From an uncultured Bacteroidota bacterium (GTDB taxonomy: Bacteria; Bacteroidota; Bacteroidia; Bacteroidales; FEN-979), in contig CALCGJ010000187.1 in the NCBI GenBank assembly GCA_937900965.1, forward strand, positions 1-47,221: DNA of 47,221 nucleotides, read 5' to 3'. The notes under the pieces are model-generated. The model had not been told where the DNA came from. It was given only the letters and a program-made list of their open reading frames with translations, and made no database searches. Positions 1 to 7,983 of this stretch are shown here, piece by piece. Both the position numbers and the translations under genes were made by a program. Position 1 is the first letter of the stretch; the number at the start of each line of letters is the position of its first letter.

Positions 1-363
1 CAAACCAATTCTCAGATTCCAATATTTCCACATCTAATATATAATTAAATAACTGCTCATATCCAATCATGTTTTTACATAGAAGGTCAACTTGCTCGTT
101 TATCAAAGAAAGGTTGTAGTCCGAAAAAGGTAGATTTTTGATTTTATTTATATCTTCCTCTAAAATTTTCAGCTTCTGAGGATAAGATAAACGTATAAAT
201 TCGTCAATACATACTTTCGCCAGAGATAAAGCTTCCTCCTGCTTAATTCCTACTTCGTCAATAAATCTCTTAGCCATTTGTTCAGCAGTTGTTCCCACAA
301 CTAAAAATGATTCTTTTGCTATTCGATATAGTTTGGCTTCGTCATTTTCTTTTTGCTTTTCCA
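1..363 (-). CDS. Hypothetical protein, 3' part beyond the window edge
   Basis: An open minus-strand frame starts at ATG 363 and runs off the left edge with no stop (121 codons visible). The protein begins MEKQKENDEAKLYRIAKESF and is rich in Glu, Lys and Leu, with a probable helical, partly coiled-coil character and no signal peptide or membrane segment. I do not recognise a family. It is separated from the TPR gene on the same strand by about 180 bp. The frame length without stops and ordinary residue composition support a real gene; function is unknown. Confidence 0.6.
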
Positions 364-544
364 TAATGGCGAGATTAGAAGATGCTATTTATTTGAAAAA
401 ATACTGCCAACAATCAGCCTGCAACCACTTTGGAAGGATTGCATGACAGGAAGTTCGTTTCCGTTTTTTTCTCTTTTAATATTCCTTACTCTCACTTTGG
501 ATCACTTTGGCCGACATGATCGGCTGCTGGTTTGTTAGGCAACT

Positions 545-1390
545 TTATGATTCATTTAATTTCTTCTTAGCAAGGTCTCTATTATTTATTGCGTTAGAGT
601 GATGCGGATTAATTTCTATTGCCCTTTCAAAATCTTTTAATGCTTCGTTATAATTATTTAATTTCGCTTTTACCAACCCTCTATTATTATAGGCTTCTGC
701 TTCTTCAGGGTTAATTGCAATAGATTTATCTATATCTTTCATTGCCCCATCCAAATCGCCAAGATCTAATTTGGCAATACTCCAATTATTATATGCTTCA
801 GCGTCATTCGGATTAATTTCAACTGCCCTAGAATAATCTTGAATTGCACCATTTATGTTTCCTAGCTCGTATTTAGCATACCCCCTGTTACAATAAGCAT
901 TTGAGTAAAGGGGATTAATTTCAATTGCACTTGAATAATATTTGATTGCGTTTTCCAAATCCCGCTGATTGTATTTAACAACCCCCAAATTATAATAAGC
1001 TCTCGAGTCTCTTGGATTGATATTAATAGCTGATTTAAAATCTTTTATTGCCCCACGATAGTCTTGAAGTCTACATTTTGCAAACCCACGATTAGTGTAT
1101 GCATCATGCATAGTAGGATCAAGTTCAATCGCCCTAGTATAATCCTGTATTGCAGAAGGGAAATCATTTAGACTCTCTTCTATATAACCACGATTATAAA
1201 ATGCATCTGCAAATTTTGGATCAATACTTATAGCTTTATTAAAGTCTTCAAGTGCACCAAAATAATCTTTTGATTCTTCTTTTTTTATACCGCTTTTAAG
1301 TAATATCAAAGATTCACGAATATTATCTCCATCAATCAATTCTATGCTTTTTGTTTTTGAGCGATTGAAGATTTGTTGGAATAGATTCAT
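545..1390 (-). CDS. TPR repeat protein (seven repeats)
   Basis: The 281-residue protein is almost entirely tetratricopeptide repeats. From about residue 34 to the end, seven units of 34 residues follow one another, each carrying the hallmark pattern of a Tyr/Asn-Arg-Gly turn, an Ala-Ile-x-Asp-Tyr/Phe helix and an Ile-x-Pro-x-x-Ala joint. The first 30 residues are not repetitive, and no signal peptide or membrane helix is seen, so it is probably cytoplasmic. TPR arrays are protein-protein scaffolds; the partner cannot be read from sequence. It lies alone among unknown genes in an accessory region. Confidence 0.85.
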   Translation of the reverse strand: MNLFQQIFNRSKTKSIELIDGDNIRESLILLKSGIKKEESKDYFGALEDFNKAISIDPKFADAFYNRGYIEESLNDFPSAIQDYTRAIELDPTMHDAYTNRGFAKCRLQDYRGAIKDFKSAININPRDSRAYYNLGVVKYNQRDLENAIKYYSSAIEINPLYSNAYCNRGYAKYELGNINGAIQDYSRAVEINPNDAEAYNNWSIAKLDLGDLDGAMKDIDKSIAINPEEAEAYNNRGLVKAKLNNYNEALKDFERAIEINPHHSNAINNRDLAKKKLNES

Positions 1391-1480
1391 TATTAAACGT
1401 TATTTCAATTTAGATGTATAATAACATAATAAGAAAAGATTCAATAGTAGAGTCATCTGATATAGAGCTACCCTAGAAAA

Positions 1481-1885
1481 TTAGTTTTCTTTGTTGCTAT
1501 TAAGTATGTATGAATCCCGAAGCTCATTAAAGAAACTTATTGCTTTTTTTACATCAAATAGTTCTGCGTGGTTACCTTGTGCCAAACGCATTGATTTAAT
1601 TGATGAGAACGAAGTAGCATATCCCACTAATGCATAAAAAGGATGATACAAATCAAAATCGAACTTAACAACATTCATTTCATCAACACGACCGTTATAA
1701 AGTGCAAATTTCCAAATCCTTTTAATTGGTAAACCAAAAATATTTTTAATAATAGCCAAACAGGTAAAAAGATTCTCATTAAGAAATCTACCCCCAATAA
1801 GTACTTCTTCTCCGCTTTCTAATTGAAGTTTCACCGTTCCTTCATTTGAATCCCAAGTTAATATCTTTGCTTTCATTTGAATCAT
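1481..1885 (-). CDS. Hypothetical protein, about 134 residues
   Basis: The open frame extends further upstream, but that part overlaps the membrane-protein gene ending at 1887. I therefore place the start at the ATG at 1885 (or the second ATG at 1876), one base after the upstream stop, which suggests translational coupling. The protein starts MIQMKAKILTWDSNEGTVKL and its first 45 residues look like a small beta-barrel (alternating hydrophobics, a Glu-Ser-Gly-Glu turn), loosely reminiscent of cold-shock or SH3-like folds. No family is recognised. It probably forms a two-gene unit with the membrane protein upstream. Confidence 0.55.
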   Translation of the reverse strand: MIQMKAKILTWDSNEGTVKLQLESGEEVLIGGRFLNENLFTCLAIIKNIFGLPIKRIWKFALYNGRVDEMNVVKFDFDLYHPFYALVGYATSFSSIKSMRLAQGNHAELFDVKKAISFFNELRDSYILNSNKEN

Positions 1886-1886
1886 A

Positions 1887-2423
1887 TTAAAATAGATTTG
1901 CAATATATTCTGGAATTCCGAAGTAAATATTATTTCCAATTTCAGGAAATATGAGAAAAATAATGAATGAGATAATTGCAAAATAATATTTATTGAGAAC
2001 CGCCATCTGAATTAGCTTCTGGTATAAATTATCATTGAATTTGTTAAATCGAATCCTATTTTGAACTGCCTCGCCCAGCTCATTATCCTGCTTATTTGCA
2101 TTTCCTAATCCAAAAACCTCAAATTTCAAAATTTTGTGAAATGTCGAATACAATATTGCAAATATGTAAACGATCAAAATAATTTTGACAATTGTTTTTG
2201 GTGAGAAAGTCAGAGCCAGCAACGAATTATACGCACCAACGAAAGAAAATAGATATATTGAAACAGGACTAACAAAAAATTGGATGAAATATTTTTCTGC
2301 TTTGTGATTTCTATACACGATGGGAATGCCTATTAAATATAGGATAAAACTTATTAGTGTTAAAATAAGAAGAAAAATAACGGGGATAAATGTTATTTTA
2401 AGAAAAACAATAATGACATCCAT
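1887..2423 (-). CDS. Hypothetical inner-membrane protein, four helices
   Basis: The 178-residue protein has about four hydrophobic stretches: residues 5-35, 45-72, 80-98 and 145-172. They are separated by a charged middle part (about 100-140) containing LGNANKQDNELGEAVQNR. This is the layout of a small polytopic inner-membrane protein with a cytoplasmic loop. I recognise no family. Its stop is directly followed by the start of the next gene, so the two are likely cotranscribed. Confidence 0.6.
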   Translation of the reverse strand: MDVIIVFLKITFIPVIFLLILTLISFILYLIGIPIVYRNHKAEKYFIQFFVSPVSIYLFSFVGAYNSLLALTFSPKTIVKIILIVYIFAILYSTFHKILKFEVFGLGNANKQDNELGEAVQNRIRFNKFNDNLYQKLIQMAVLNKYYFAIISFIIFLIFPEIGNNIYFGIPEYIANLF

Positions 2424-2466
2424 GTTTTATTGGTTTGGAGTATATCAAATTGAACTACAGTAAATA

Positions 2467-3192
2467 TTATTTAGCTTTATTCAATGCTTGCTTCATGTCT
2501 TTCATTATTTCTTCCCGCTCCTTTTTGTATTCTTCGGGGCTTTTTTTGCCAAATTTCTTATTGTGTTCATCAGCTTCACGCTTCATTTCATCAATAGTCG
2601 CCTGTGCTTGTAGTTTTGTAATATGCTCATTATATTTCCGTTCTAAATCTTCAATCTTATCATCAAATTGAGAAATCGTATCTGCAAATTCTCTGCATTT
2701 CTCTTGTTCGGATATTGTTAATGGTCTTTTCTTTGCTTTTTCACGAATATACCTTTGAACCTCAAATGTGTTAGGAGTAGCTTTATACCTCTTTTTCATA
2801 ATTTGAAAATATTCACCCCTCATTCGAAGTTCCCTCATTGCTATCGCTAAATGCAAATTCAGTGCGGAATCCAGAACATCATTGGGCTCATCAAGGGAAT
2901 TTTCAAGTTCTAAATATTCTTCATGCTTATTTACTTCAGCAAGTATTTCATCAATATCTTCAGTATCGATGGTTCTATGGACTGATTCATATCCCAGCTT
3001 TCGATTTATAGTAATTATCGCCAAATAAGTAGTTAAAATTTGAATCCTATTCTTATTCTTGACAAATTGGTTTAGAAAGTCGTTCCTATCCTCTTCAGTT
3101 AAAAGTGAGTTGTTCTCCGAGAATAGTTGTTTTGTCACCCGCTTAATTATCCTTCTTACACTCCTTTTGTAAAAATATTCCTTAAACATCAT
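2467..3192 (-). CDS. Hypothetical coiled-coil protein
   Basis: The 241-residue protein is highly charged. The N-terminal 20 residues are basic (YKRSVRRIIKRVTKQ). Residues about 165-241 form a likely coiled coil with many Glu, Lys, Arg and Gln, ending in a Lys-rich tail. No membrane segment or catalytic motif is visible. I do not recognise the family. The gene lies upstream of the membrane-protein gene on the same strand, 43 bp away, and could belong to one transcription unit with the two genes downstream. Confidence 0.6.
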   Translation of the reverse strand: MMFKEYFYKRSVRRIIKRVTKQLFSENNSLLTEEDRNDFLNQFVKNKNRIQILTTYLAIITINRKLGYESVHRTIDTEDIDEILAEVNKHEEYLELENSLDEPNDVLDSALNLHLAIAMRELRMRGEYFQIMKKRYKATPNTFEVQRYIREKAKKRPLTISEQEKCREFADTISQFDDKIEDLERKYNEHITKLQAQATIDEMKREADEHNKKFGKKSPEEYKKEREEIMKDMKQALNKAK

Positions 3193-3333
3193 AATCTTTT
3201 ATGGTTTACTCCCCTTTTTGTGGTTTATCCAAATGCCATTCTATGGGTTGCTGGTTTTATATGCACTGGCGGTTAGTTCTTTAAGTCAAATGAATCTGTT
3301 ATTTTAAGCTTCTGATAAGTCTTCAAATGGCCT

Positions 3334-3828
3334 TTATTTTGAAAAGATATTCTTTGTTGATGGGAAAAATTTATTAGTGCTTGGCTGATACAATATTAAT
3401 GGTCGGGGCCATTTAAATTCTTGTGCTTGATAAGCATTGACTGCTTCAAAAAAACTTTTCCATGTACCCGTTGGATAAATAGCGACATGAAAACAAGCCT
3501 TTGGTCGGCAAAATAGATTTCTGCGTGGCTGATAAAGTATGACTAACTCATTAGTGCTATCTTTAATGCCTGAATCAAGGAAGGCTCTAGATATAGATTT
3601 AAAATCGCTTTTATGTTTGATCGGTAAAGATAAGATTCGCTCATTGGGCTCCACATCAGGATTCGGAAGTTCAGCATTAATGACACCAAAAGCCCCTAAT
3701 ATTGGAGGTCTAACTTCATCACCTAATATTTCAGAAAATGGTGTAAAAGAGCGGACACACATGAAATATCCCGCAATATATTTCCAAGGAAAGTTGATTC
3801 CAGCTGTCAATTGTGTTGTATTGGTCAT
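3334..3828 (-). CDS. Hypothetical protein, 164 residues
   Basis: The protein begins MTNTTQLTAGINFPWKYIAG and has many aromatic and Pro residues with no membrane helix. A Tyr-Gln-Pro motif appears twice (YQPRRNLFCR near residue 100 and YQPSTNKFFP near 148), suggesting a short internal repeat of a beta hairpin. No family is recognised. The gene is solitary, with about 140 bp of non-coding sequence on its downstream side and about 190 bp upstream. The even codon content and the competing plus-strand frame being a shadow support this strand. Confidence 0.5.
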   Translation of the reverse strand: MTNTTQLTAGINFPWKYIAGYFMCVRSFTPFSEILGDEVRPPILGAFGVINAELPNPDVEPNERILSLPIKHKSDFKSISRAFLDSGIKDSTNELVILYQPRRNLFCRPKACFHVAIYPTGTWKSFFEAVNAYQAQEFKWPRPLILYQPSTNKFFPSTKNIFSK

Positions 3829-3910
3829 TGGATCTAAAGATGTGTAAGGTTAATTTAAATCATATCAAAGATAGGAATATATTTATTCCAAATAAAAATC
3901 GATGCAGACA

Positions 3911-3939
3911 TATAACCTTTCATCCCAAATCAGATTAAT
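3911..3939 (+). repeat. Short direct repeat, copy 1
   Basis: The 12-mer TATAACCTTTCA at 3911-3922 followed by GATTAAT at 3933-3939 recurs at 4379-4408 in the same orientation with nearly the same spacing (22 against 23 bp). The two copies flank the small gene at 4018-4308. Confidence 0.5.
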
Positions 3940-4017
3940 AAAGGGGTTGTGAACTCAACAGAACAAACCTTACAGCACACCCACATTTCGACTGTCAGGA
4001 TTGGATTATCTAATGTT

Positions 4018-4308
4018 CTATTTTGCGTAGATCCTTTCAAGAATCTCTAATTGTTCACTTTCTGGCACTGACTTAAAATACCATAGAAACTCATGAAGTT
4101 CTTTGGGATTAACCAGATACCCAAAATAATCTATTGATCCGCCACTAGAATTCACTGAAGGAGGACTGATTTTTAAGGATAAGATGTCTCTTATTTCTTT
4201 GGATAAATTAGTAAGGATCTTCTTCTGAACATCATCACTTTTCTCACCACTCTTGTAAGAAATTTGTACTCGAAAAGTACATTCTTGCGAAAATTTACCA
4301 AATGTCAT
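4018..4308 (-). CDS. Hypothetical protein, 96 residues
   Basis: A small acidic and basic protein starting MTFGKFSQECTFRVQISYK. It alternates hydrophobic residues in a beta-strand pattern at the N-terminus and ends in a helical segment (SEQLEILERIYAK). No signal peptide or membrane helix. I do not recognise the family. It is a single gene lying between two copies of a short direct repeat (3911 and 4379). Confidence 0.5.
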   Translation of the reverse strand: MTFGKFSQECTFRVQISYKSGEKSDDVQKKILTNLSKEIRDILSLKISPPSVNSSGGSIDYFGYLVNPKELHEFLWYFKSVPESEQLEILERIYAK

Positions 4309-4378
4309 AATACCTGATGTTGATTAATATATACAAAGATACGACATGAGAAAAGTTGACTGTTTTTTGACTTTGAGG

Positions 4379-4408
4379 TATAACCTTTCACCCGTAAACC
4401 CGATTAAT
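4379..4408 (+). repeat. Short direct repeat, copy 2
   Basis: TATAACCTTTCA at 4379-4390 and GATTAAT at 4402-4408 repeat the arrangement at 3911-3939. In this copy ACCC-GATTAAT-GGGT can also fold as a four-base-pair hairpin. It lies just upstream of the plus-strand frame at 4421. Confidence 0.5.
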
Positions 4409-4420
4409 GGGTAAAAAGCC

Positions 4421-4740
4421 ATGAAACAGACAAACAGACAAATCCGGAAACAGGTGAAGGAACTTCAGAAAACTATTGAGTTAGCAGACTTCTATGCATT
4501 CATGTTAAGAGATCCTAATAACATGGAGGCTATTGATGATCAAACAATACAATATGCCTTGGTGGCTTGTGTTAATGGCCAGTACTATTCCAGGGAGTGT
4601 CAAGTGTATTCAACTTGTCAGTTGACAGCTTGGAGAAGAAGTTTGTTAACCTAAAGCCTTGTCATACAACAGCAGAGCGGACAGTTCATCTTTTACACAG
4701 GCTCCTATATCCTTGAACAACGTGGGATGCCATTATTAGG
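4421..4740 (+). pseudogene. Remains of a plus-strand gene, probably frameshifted
   Basis: A frame of 77 codons starts at 4421 (MKQTNRQIRKQVKELQKTIE, a Lys/Gln-rich helix) and ends at 4654. After about 4600 its residues become unlike a normal protein (many Cys, Trp, Ser). Another plus-strand frame just downstream reads GQFIFYTGSYILEQRGMPLL at about 4678-4737, with natural-looking codons but no start. This pattern suggests a gene broken by frameshifts, whose end meets the 3' end of the convergent J-domain gene. It may also be a genuine short gene followed by chance sequence. No family is recognised. Confidence 0.3.
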
Positions 4741-5497
4741 AATCATTTCCATATTTATTTTTTTTATCAATCCCAACTTCACGATAAGCAAGTCCAAGAT
4801 TATGCTTCTTTATTAGAAATATTCGGTATATAAATCCTACCAGAATCGCCAAAACTAAAAAGGATACACAAATCAAAATTTGGATTAAAATTATGGAGAC
4901 ATATGGGTGATCTGATATGAACTCTTGGATACTGTATTCGTCAAATGAAAATAAAGGTCCAATAATAGGACTAAGAAGACCAAACAACAAACCTCCCGAC
5001 ATAAGTAAAACGAATATAAACAAAAGTATATTTATTAAAATCTTGAAAATCTTTGTCAAAATATCTTTCCCGCTAACACGAATTCTATATTCTGAATCAA
5101 ATGCTGCGTATGCAAACCCAAGCACTGTATAAACAAGTACGACAACTAGTATTCCGGGAATTAGTAATATAGTAAACAGATAGGGAAAAATAACCCAATA
5201 ATTTCTTTTCTTAGTTTTTTTAGATGAAGAGCCATCAGAATAAGTTTCATCTGTATGAGTTGAACTTGTCGTATAAATATTTGTTACCTGAATTGTATCA
5301 AAATTTTCAATTAAAAAATCATATGCTTCTTTTACTTTAATGAATTGCTTTGTTGCAATGACTTTTTGAAGTTCGAGTTGGAATTTGTCTGGATGTATTT
5401 CATGAGCCAGTTTTCTGTACTGTTGCTTTATAGTATCTTTCGTAATTTCAGCCCCCTGAGAAACCTCAAGTTTTTTAAAAGCTTCTTGTATTGTCAT
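4736..5497 (-). CDS. Membrane-anchored J-domain protein
   Basis: The 253-residue protein starts with a DnaJ (J) domain at residues 2-68, with the His-Pro-Asp motif at 35-37 needed to stimulate Hsp70 (DnaK) ATPase activity. A Ser/Thr/Lys-rich linker (about 75-97) follows. Then come three or four membrane helices (about 100-135, 150-175 and 197-230) and a basic cytoplasmic tail. There is no Gly/Phe region and no zinc-finger domain, so this is a class C J-protein that would recruit DnaK to the membrane. It is divergent from the PIWI fragment that follows. Confidence 0.8.
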   Translation of the reverse strand: MTIQEAFKKLEVSQGAEITKDTIKQQYRKLAHEIHPDKFQLELQKVIATKQFIKVKEAYDFLIENFDTIQVTNIYTTSSTHTDETYSDGSSSKKTKKRNYWVIFPYLFTILLIPGILVVVLVYTVLGFAYAAFDSEYRIRVSGKDILTKIFKILINILLFIFVLLMSGGLLFGLLSPIIGPLFSFDEYSIQEFISDHPYVSIILIQILICVSFLVLAILVGFIYRIFLIKKHNLGLAYREVGIDKKNKYGNDS

Positions 5498-5576
5498 AAG
5501 GTTTATAATGGTTATGTTACCCTATATCATGTAAATCGTATGTGTAAAAGTTCACCAGTAAAGGTGTAATTTTAAT

Positions 5577-6059
5577 GTGAGGTTGTCAATAATGCCTGGA
5601 CGGCTCGTATTACATAAAACCTCAAATTATTATCAAGATGAACTTGATGGCTTTGAACAAGCCATGAGAGACTTAGGCATTACTGAATATGATATAATTA
5701 CCGTAATGGAAACAGAACTCCGTTTTTTTAGAAACGGATTATATCCGCCAGTAAGAGGTTCATTATTTTCCTTAACGACAGATAGACATATCCTTTATAC
5801 AAGGGGATCGGTGCATCAGTACGAAACTTATCCTGGTATGTACATCCCTGCTCCACTTGAAATAAGGATTGTAAAACGAGCATCCTCAATCAAAACAGTC
5901 TGTAAAGAAATTTTGGGCTTAACGAAAATGAACTGGAACAATACCCAGTTTGACAACAAATACCCAATAACCATTGGTTGTGCAAGAAAAGTCGGGGAAA
6001 TAATGAAATATATTGGTGAAAATGAAACACCCAAAGAATCCTATGCTTTTTATATGTAG
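5577..6059 (+). pseudogene. C-terminal fragment of a prokaryotic Argonaute PIWI domain
   Basis: This 160-codon frame matches the last third of a PIWI domain as found in prokaryotic Argonautes. It shows MPGRLVLHKTSNY, then YPPVRGS, LYTRGSV, a TYPGMYIPAPLEIR block, LTKMNWNNTQFD, YPITIGCARKVGEI and a Tyr-Ala-Phe-Tyr-Met end. Family members are about 450-800 residues; here the MID domain and the first part of PIWI are missing. An in-frame stop lies at 5559-5561, and the divergent J-domain gene begins at 5497. The position normally holding the catalytic Asp after the His/Arg motif reads HKTS, so the parent protein was of the catalytically inactive type. The frame can start only at GTG 5577 or ATG 5592. 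I read it as a relic. Confidence 0.75.
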
Positions 6060-6105
6060 TAAATATTAACCCGATCCGCAACTATCTGATCCTAAACTAA
6101 ACAAA

Positions 6106-6275
6106 TCAATCATGCTCTTCTTCCAACCATATGTCTTTATCAAGCTTACAAGCAGGTTCAAATAATGCTTTAAGTTCCTGTTCAATAAGTTTTCTTCCTT
6201 TTTGTTTTAAACAGGTAGTGTAGTGGTGACCAACATTAAATCTTCTGAATCCTACGTCGCATTGGAGACACCCTG
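6106..6275 (-). pseudogene. 3' remnant of an unknown Cys/His-rich protein gene
   Basis: On the minus strand a stop-free stretch of about 56 codons ends at TGA 6106-6108. It encodes CLQCDVGFRRFNVGHHYTTC, then a Lys/Glu-rich helix and a Glu-Glu-Glu-His-Asp end. The paired Cys and His residues resemble a zinc-binding knuckle. No start codon is available, because the sequence changes into the CDF-transporter remnant near 6275-6280. The parent family is not recognised. It is one of three gene ends packed into 1 kb. Confidence 0.4.
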
Positions 6276-6279
6276 CACC

Positions 6280-6641
6280 GATTTGGCTGCCTTTTCAATT
6301 CTGGGGGTTTTACACATGCCGCAATCGCTTTACCAATCCGTTATTTTGAAACAGTAATCGTGGCAACCATCGGGTTGATTGTAAATATGGTAAGCGCCTG
6401 GTACCTTCATCTCGACTATAAGCACCACGACCATAACATCAGAGTAGCTTATCTGCATGTCCTTGCCGATGGGCTCACAAGCATTGCGGCTATTGCTGCC
6501 CTTACAGGCGGAATGATCTTCCACCTGCCAGCATTGGATTCTATCGGAGGGATCATCTGTTCACTGGTGATTGTGAAATGGAGTATTGACCTGATCCGAT
6601 CCTCAGGTAAAGTGCTGGTCTGGTTTGAAAAGGTTGGTTAA
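6280..6641 (+). pseudogene. Broken CDF-family cation exporter (DmeF/CzcD-like)
   Basis: The C-terminal half of a cation diffusion facilitator is readable: VATIGLIVNMVSAWYL, a His/Asp-rich loop (KHHDHNIRVAYLHVLAD), ALTGGMIF and a final helix VKWSIDLIRSSGKVL. The His-x-x-x-Asp pair in HVLAD is the metal-binding motif of TM5. An earlier piece (DLAAFSILGVLHM, about 6280-6318) is in a different frame and too close, so there is both a deletion and a frameshift. The N-terminal helices and the cytoplasmic domain are absent. It lies 14 bp from the convergent metal-efflux operon and is probably a dead member of the same resistance locus. Confidence 0.7.
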
Positions 6642-6654
6642 TAAAGTTGATTCG

Positions 6655-6783
6655 TTACATGTATCTGACAACAAGCAATGATAACCCAATCAACGCAACC
6701 ATGAACCCAACAAATATTAACATGAAAAAACCAAAGCTGCTTTTGTGGCCTGAATTGTTTTCTGAATTACTTTTCATTTCCAT
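6655..6783 (-). CDS. Small single-helix membrane protein, 42 residues
   Basis: A 43-codon frame begins at ATG 6783 with MEMKSNSENNSGHKSSFGFF, continues into one long hydrophobic helix (residues about 18-39) and stops at 6655. It lies 18 bp downstream of the outer-membrane factor gene on the same strand, so it is the last gene of the metal-efflux operon. Short single-helix proteins next to RND or cation pumps often act as accessory subunits; for this one that is inference. Confidence 0.55.
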   Translation of the reverse strand: MEMKSNSENNSGHKSSFGFFMLIFVGFMVALIGLSLLVVRYM

Positions 6784-6801
6784 AATGACTGTTTTGTTTG
6801 A

Positions 6802-7983
6802 TTATTGTTTATATTGATATAATTCGACGATCGTTTTATTTATTTCCTTTTCGGTTTCTAACAAATTGGTCGCACTACTATAATAAACAGACAATTCCAG
6901 AATATATTCAAGGAGTGAAATCTCCCCTTTTTCCAGTGCTTTGTAGAGTAATTCTGTATTAACAAAGGATTGGAGCGAGGTCTGGTAGTCAAAAACCGTT
7001 TTTTGCAAACCGATAATTTTCGTATGATATGTTTTAAGTTGATTGTATAACTGTGATTTGCGATCCGCCTCCATGCTCTGCAAGGCGATGGTTCGGGCTT
7101 TTGCAAACTTCACCTTGTTTTTATTCTCCCAGAGCGGAATTGATATCCCGGCAATAATTCCTTGAAGTTGTTGATTTATTACCTTTTCGCTCATATATCC
7201 TGCGGAAAATTTAGGCAAGCTCAATGCAGTCGATAACTGTTGCTGTTTATAGCTGAACGTAATTTCGTTTTTAATCAAATTCAGTTCAGGAATCTGTTGC
7301 AATGATTGCTGATACCATTGGTCAAACTCCTTAGGGATAATTGAGTATGTATAAACTGTATCCGAAAAGTCAATAGGTACACCGGCATTATAGCTGGCTA
7401 ATTCCGATAGCAAGGCCTCTCTGTTGATCCCACTGGTTTCTGCTTCTTTCCGGAGATTTAACAAAAACAACTGCGCTTTATTGAATTCCAGGATATTTGC
7501 TTCACCGGCATCCATCTTTTTTCTATAGGCATCGGCAATCAGTTGCGCTTGCAAAAACCTTCTATTTGTTAGCGTTTGTAACGCATTGGCATATATCAAA
7601 TCAACAAGAATCAACCTTGTTCTTCGCAAAACAGAATTTCGCTGTTTTTGATAATCTATATCACTTTGATCGTTCCTGTTATTGGCAATTTGATTTTTAT
7701 AAACATAGGCAGTTGGGAAATCAAAAGTCTGTTTGACATTGATGTCTATTCTATTACCAATTGTTGTAGGATCCCCCCATAGATAGTGAAATTCAAATTC
7801 AGGATTCTGTAGTGCTAATCCTGTTCTGTTTCCAATTTTTTCTGCTGTAATGTTGCTCCGTAAAGCAGAAAGAGTCGTGTTATTCTTTTCTATTTCACCT
7901 AGGATTTTATCGATACTGGTTTGAGAGATTAGCGAAGAGTGCCAGCAAAAGAGGCTGAATAGTAATAATATTCTTGATTTCAT
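6802..7983 (-). CDS. TolC-family outer-membrane factor of a metal efflux system
   Basis: The 393-residue protein begins with a signal peptide (MKSRILLLFSLFCWHSSLIS, cleavage near residue 20). It contains two repeats of the outer-membrane efflux protein domain: long helices with GNRTGLALQNPEFE in the first half and alternating Leu/Gln/Lys coiled coils (about 120-200 and 290-390). It would form the outer-membrane channel and periplasmic tunnel of the tripartite pump. The stop of the RND pump gene overlaps its start by four bases (7980-7983), a coupled arrangement. Length is slightly short for TolC (usually 400-480) but typical for CusC/CzcC-like proteins of Bacteroidota. Confidence 0.88.
   Translation of the reverse strand: MKSRILLLFSLFCWHSSLISQTSIDKILGEIEKNNTTLSALRSNITAEKIGNRTGLALQNPEFEFHYLWGDPTTIGNRIDINVKQTFDFPTAYVYKNQIANNRNDQSDIDYQKQRNSVLRRTRLILVDLIYANALQTLTNRRFLQAQLIADAYRKKMDAGEANILEFNKAQLFLLNLRKEAETSGINREALLSELASYNAGVPIDFSDTVYTYSIIPKEFDQWYQQSLQQIPELNLIKNEITFSYKQQQLSTALSLPKFSAGYMSEKVINQQLQGIIAGISIPLWENKNKVKFAKARTIALQSMEADRKSQLYNQLKTYHTKIIGLQKTVFDYQTSLQSFVNTELLYKALEKGEISLLEYILELSVYYSSATNLLETEKEINKTIVELYQYKQ

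Noticed and set aside
532-538. GTTAGGC resembling the end of an integron attC site next to short hypothetical genes
   Set aside because: No matching RYYYAAC partner with a foldable arm was found within 150 bp, and the neighbouring gaps do not share a common attC-like structure.
353-538. Plus-strand frame of 61 codons
   Set aside because: It starts in the opposite strand of the partial gene and has an unnatural composition; the minus-strand reading is better.
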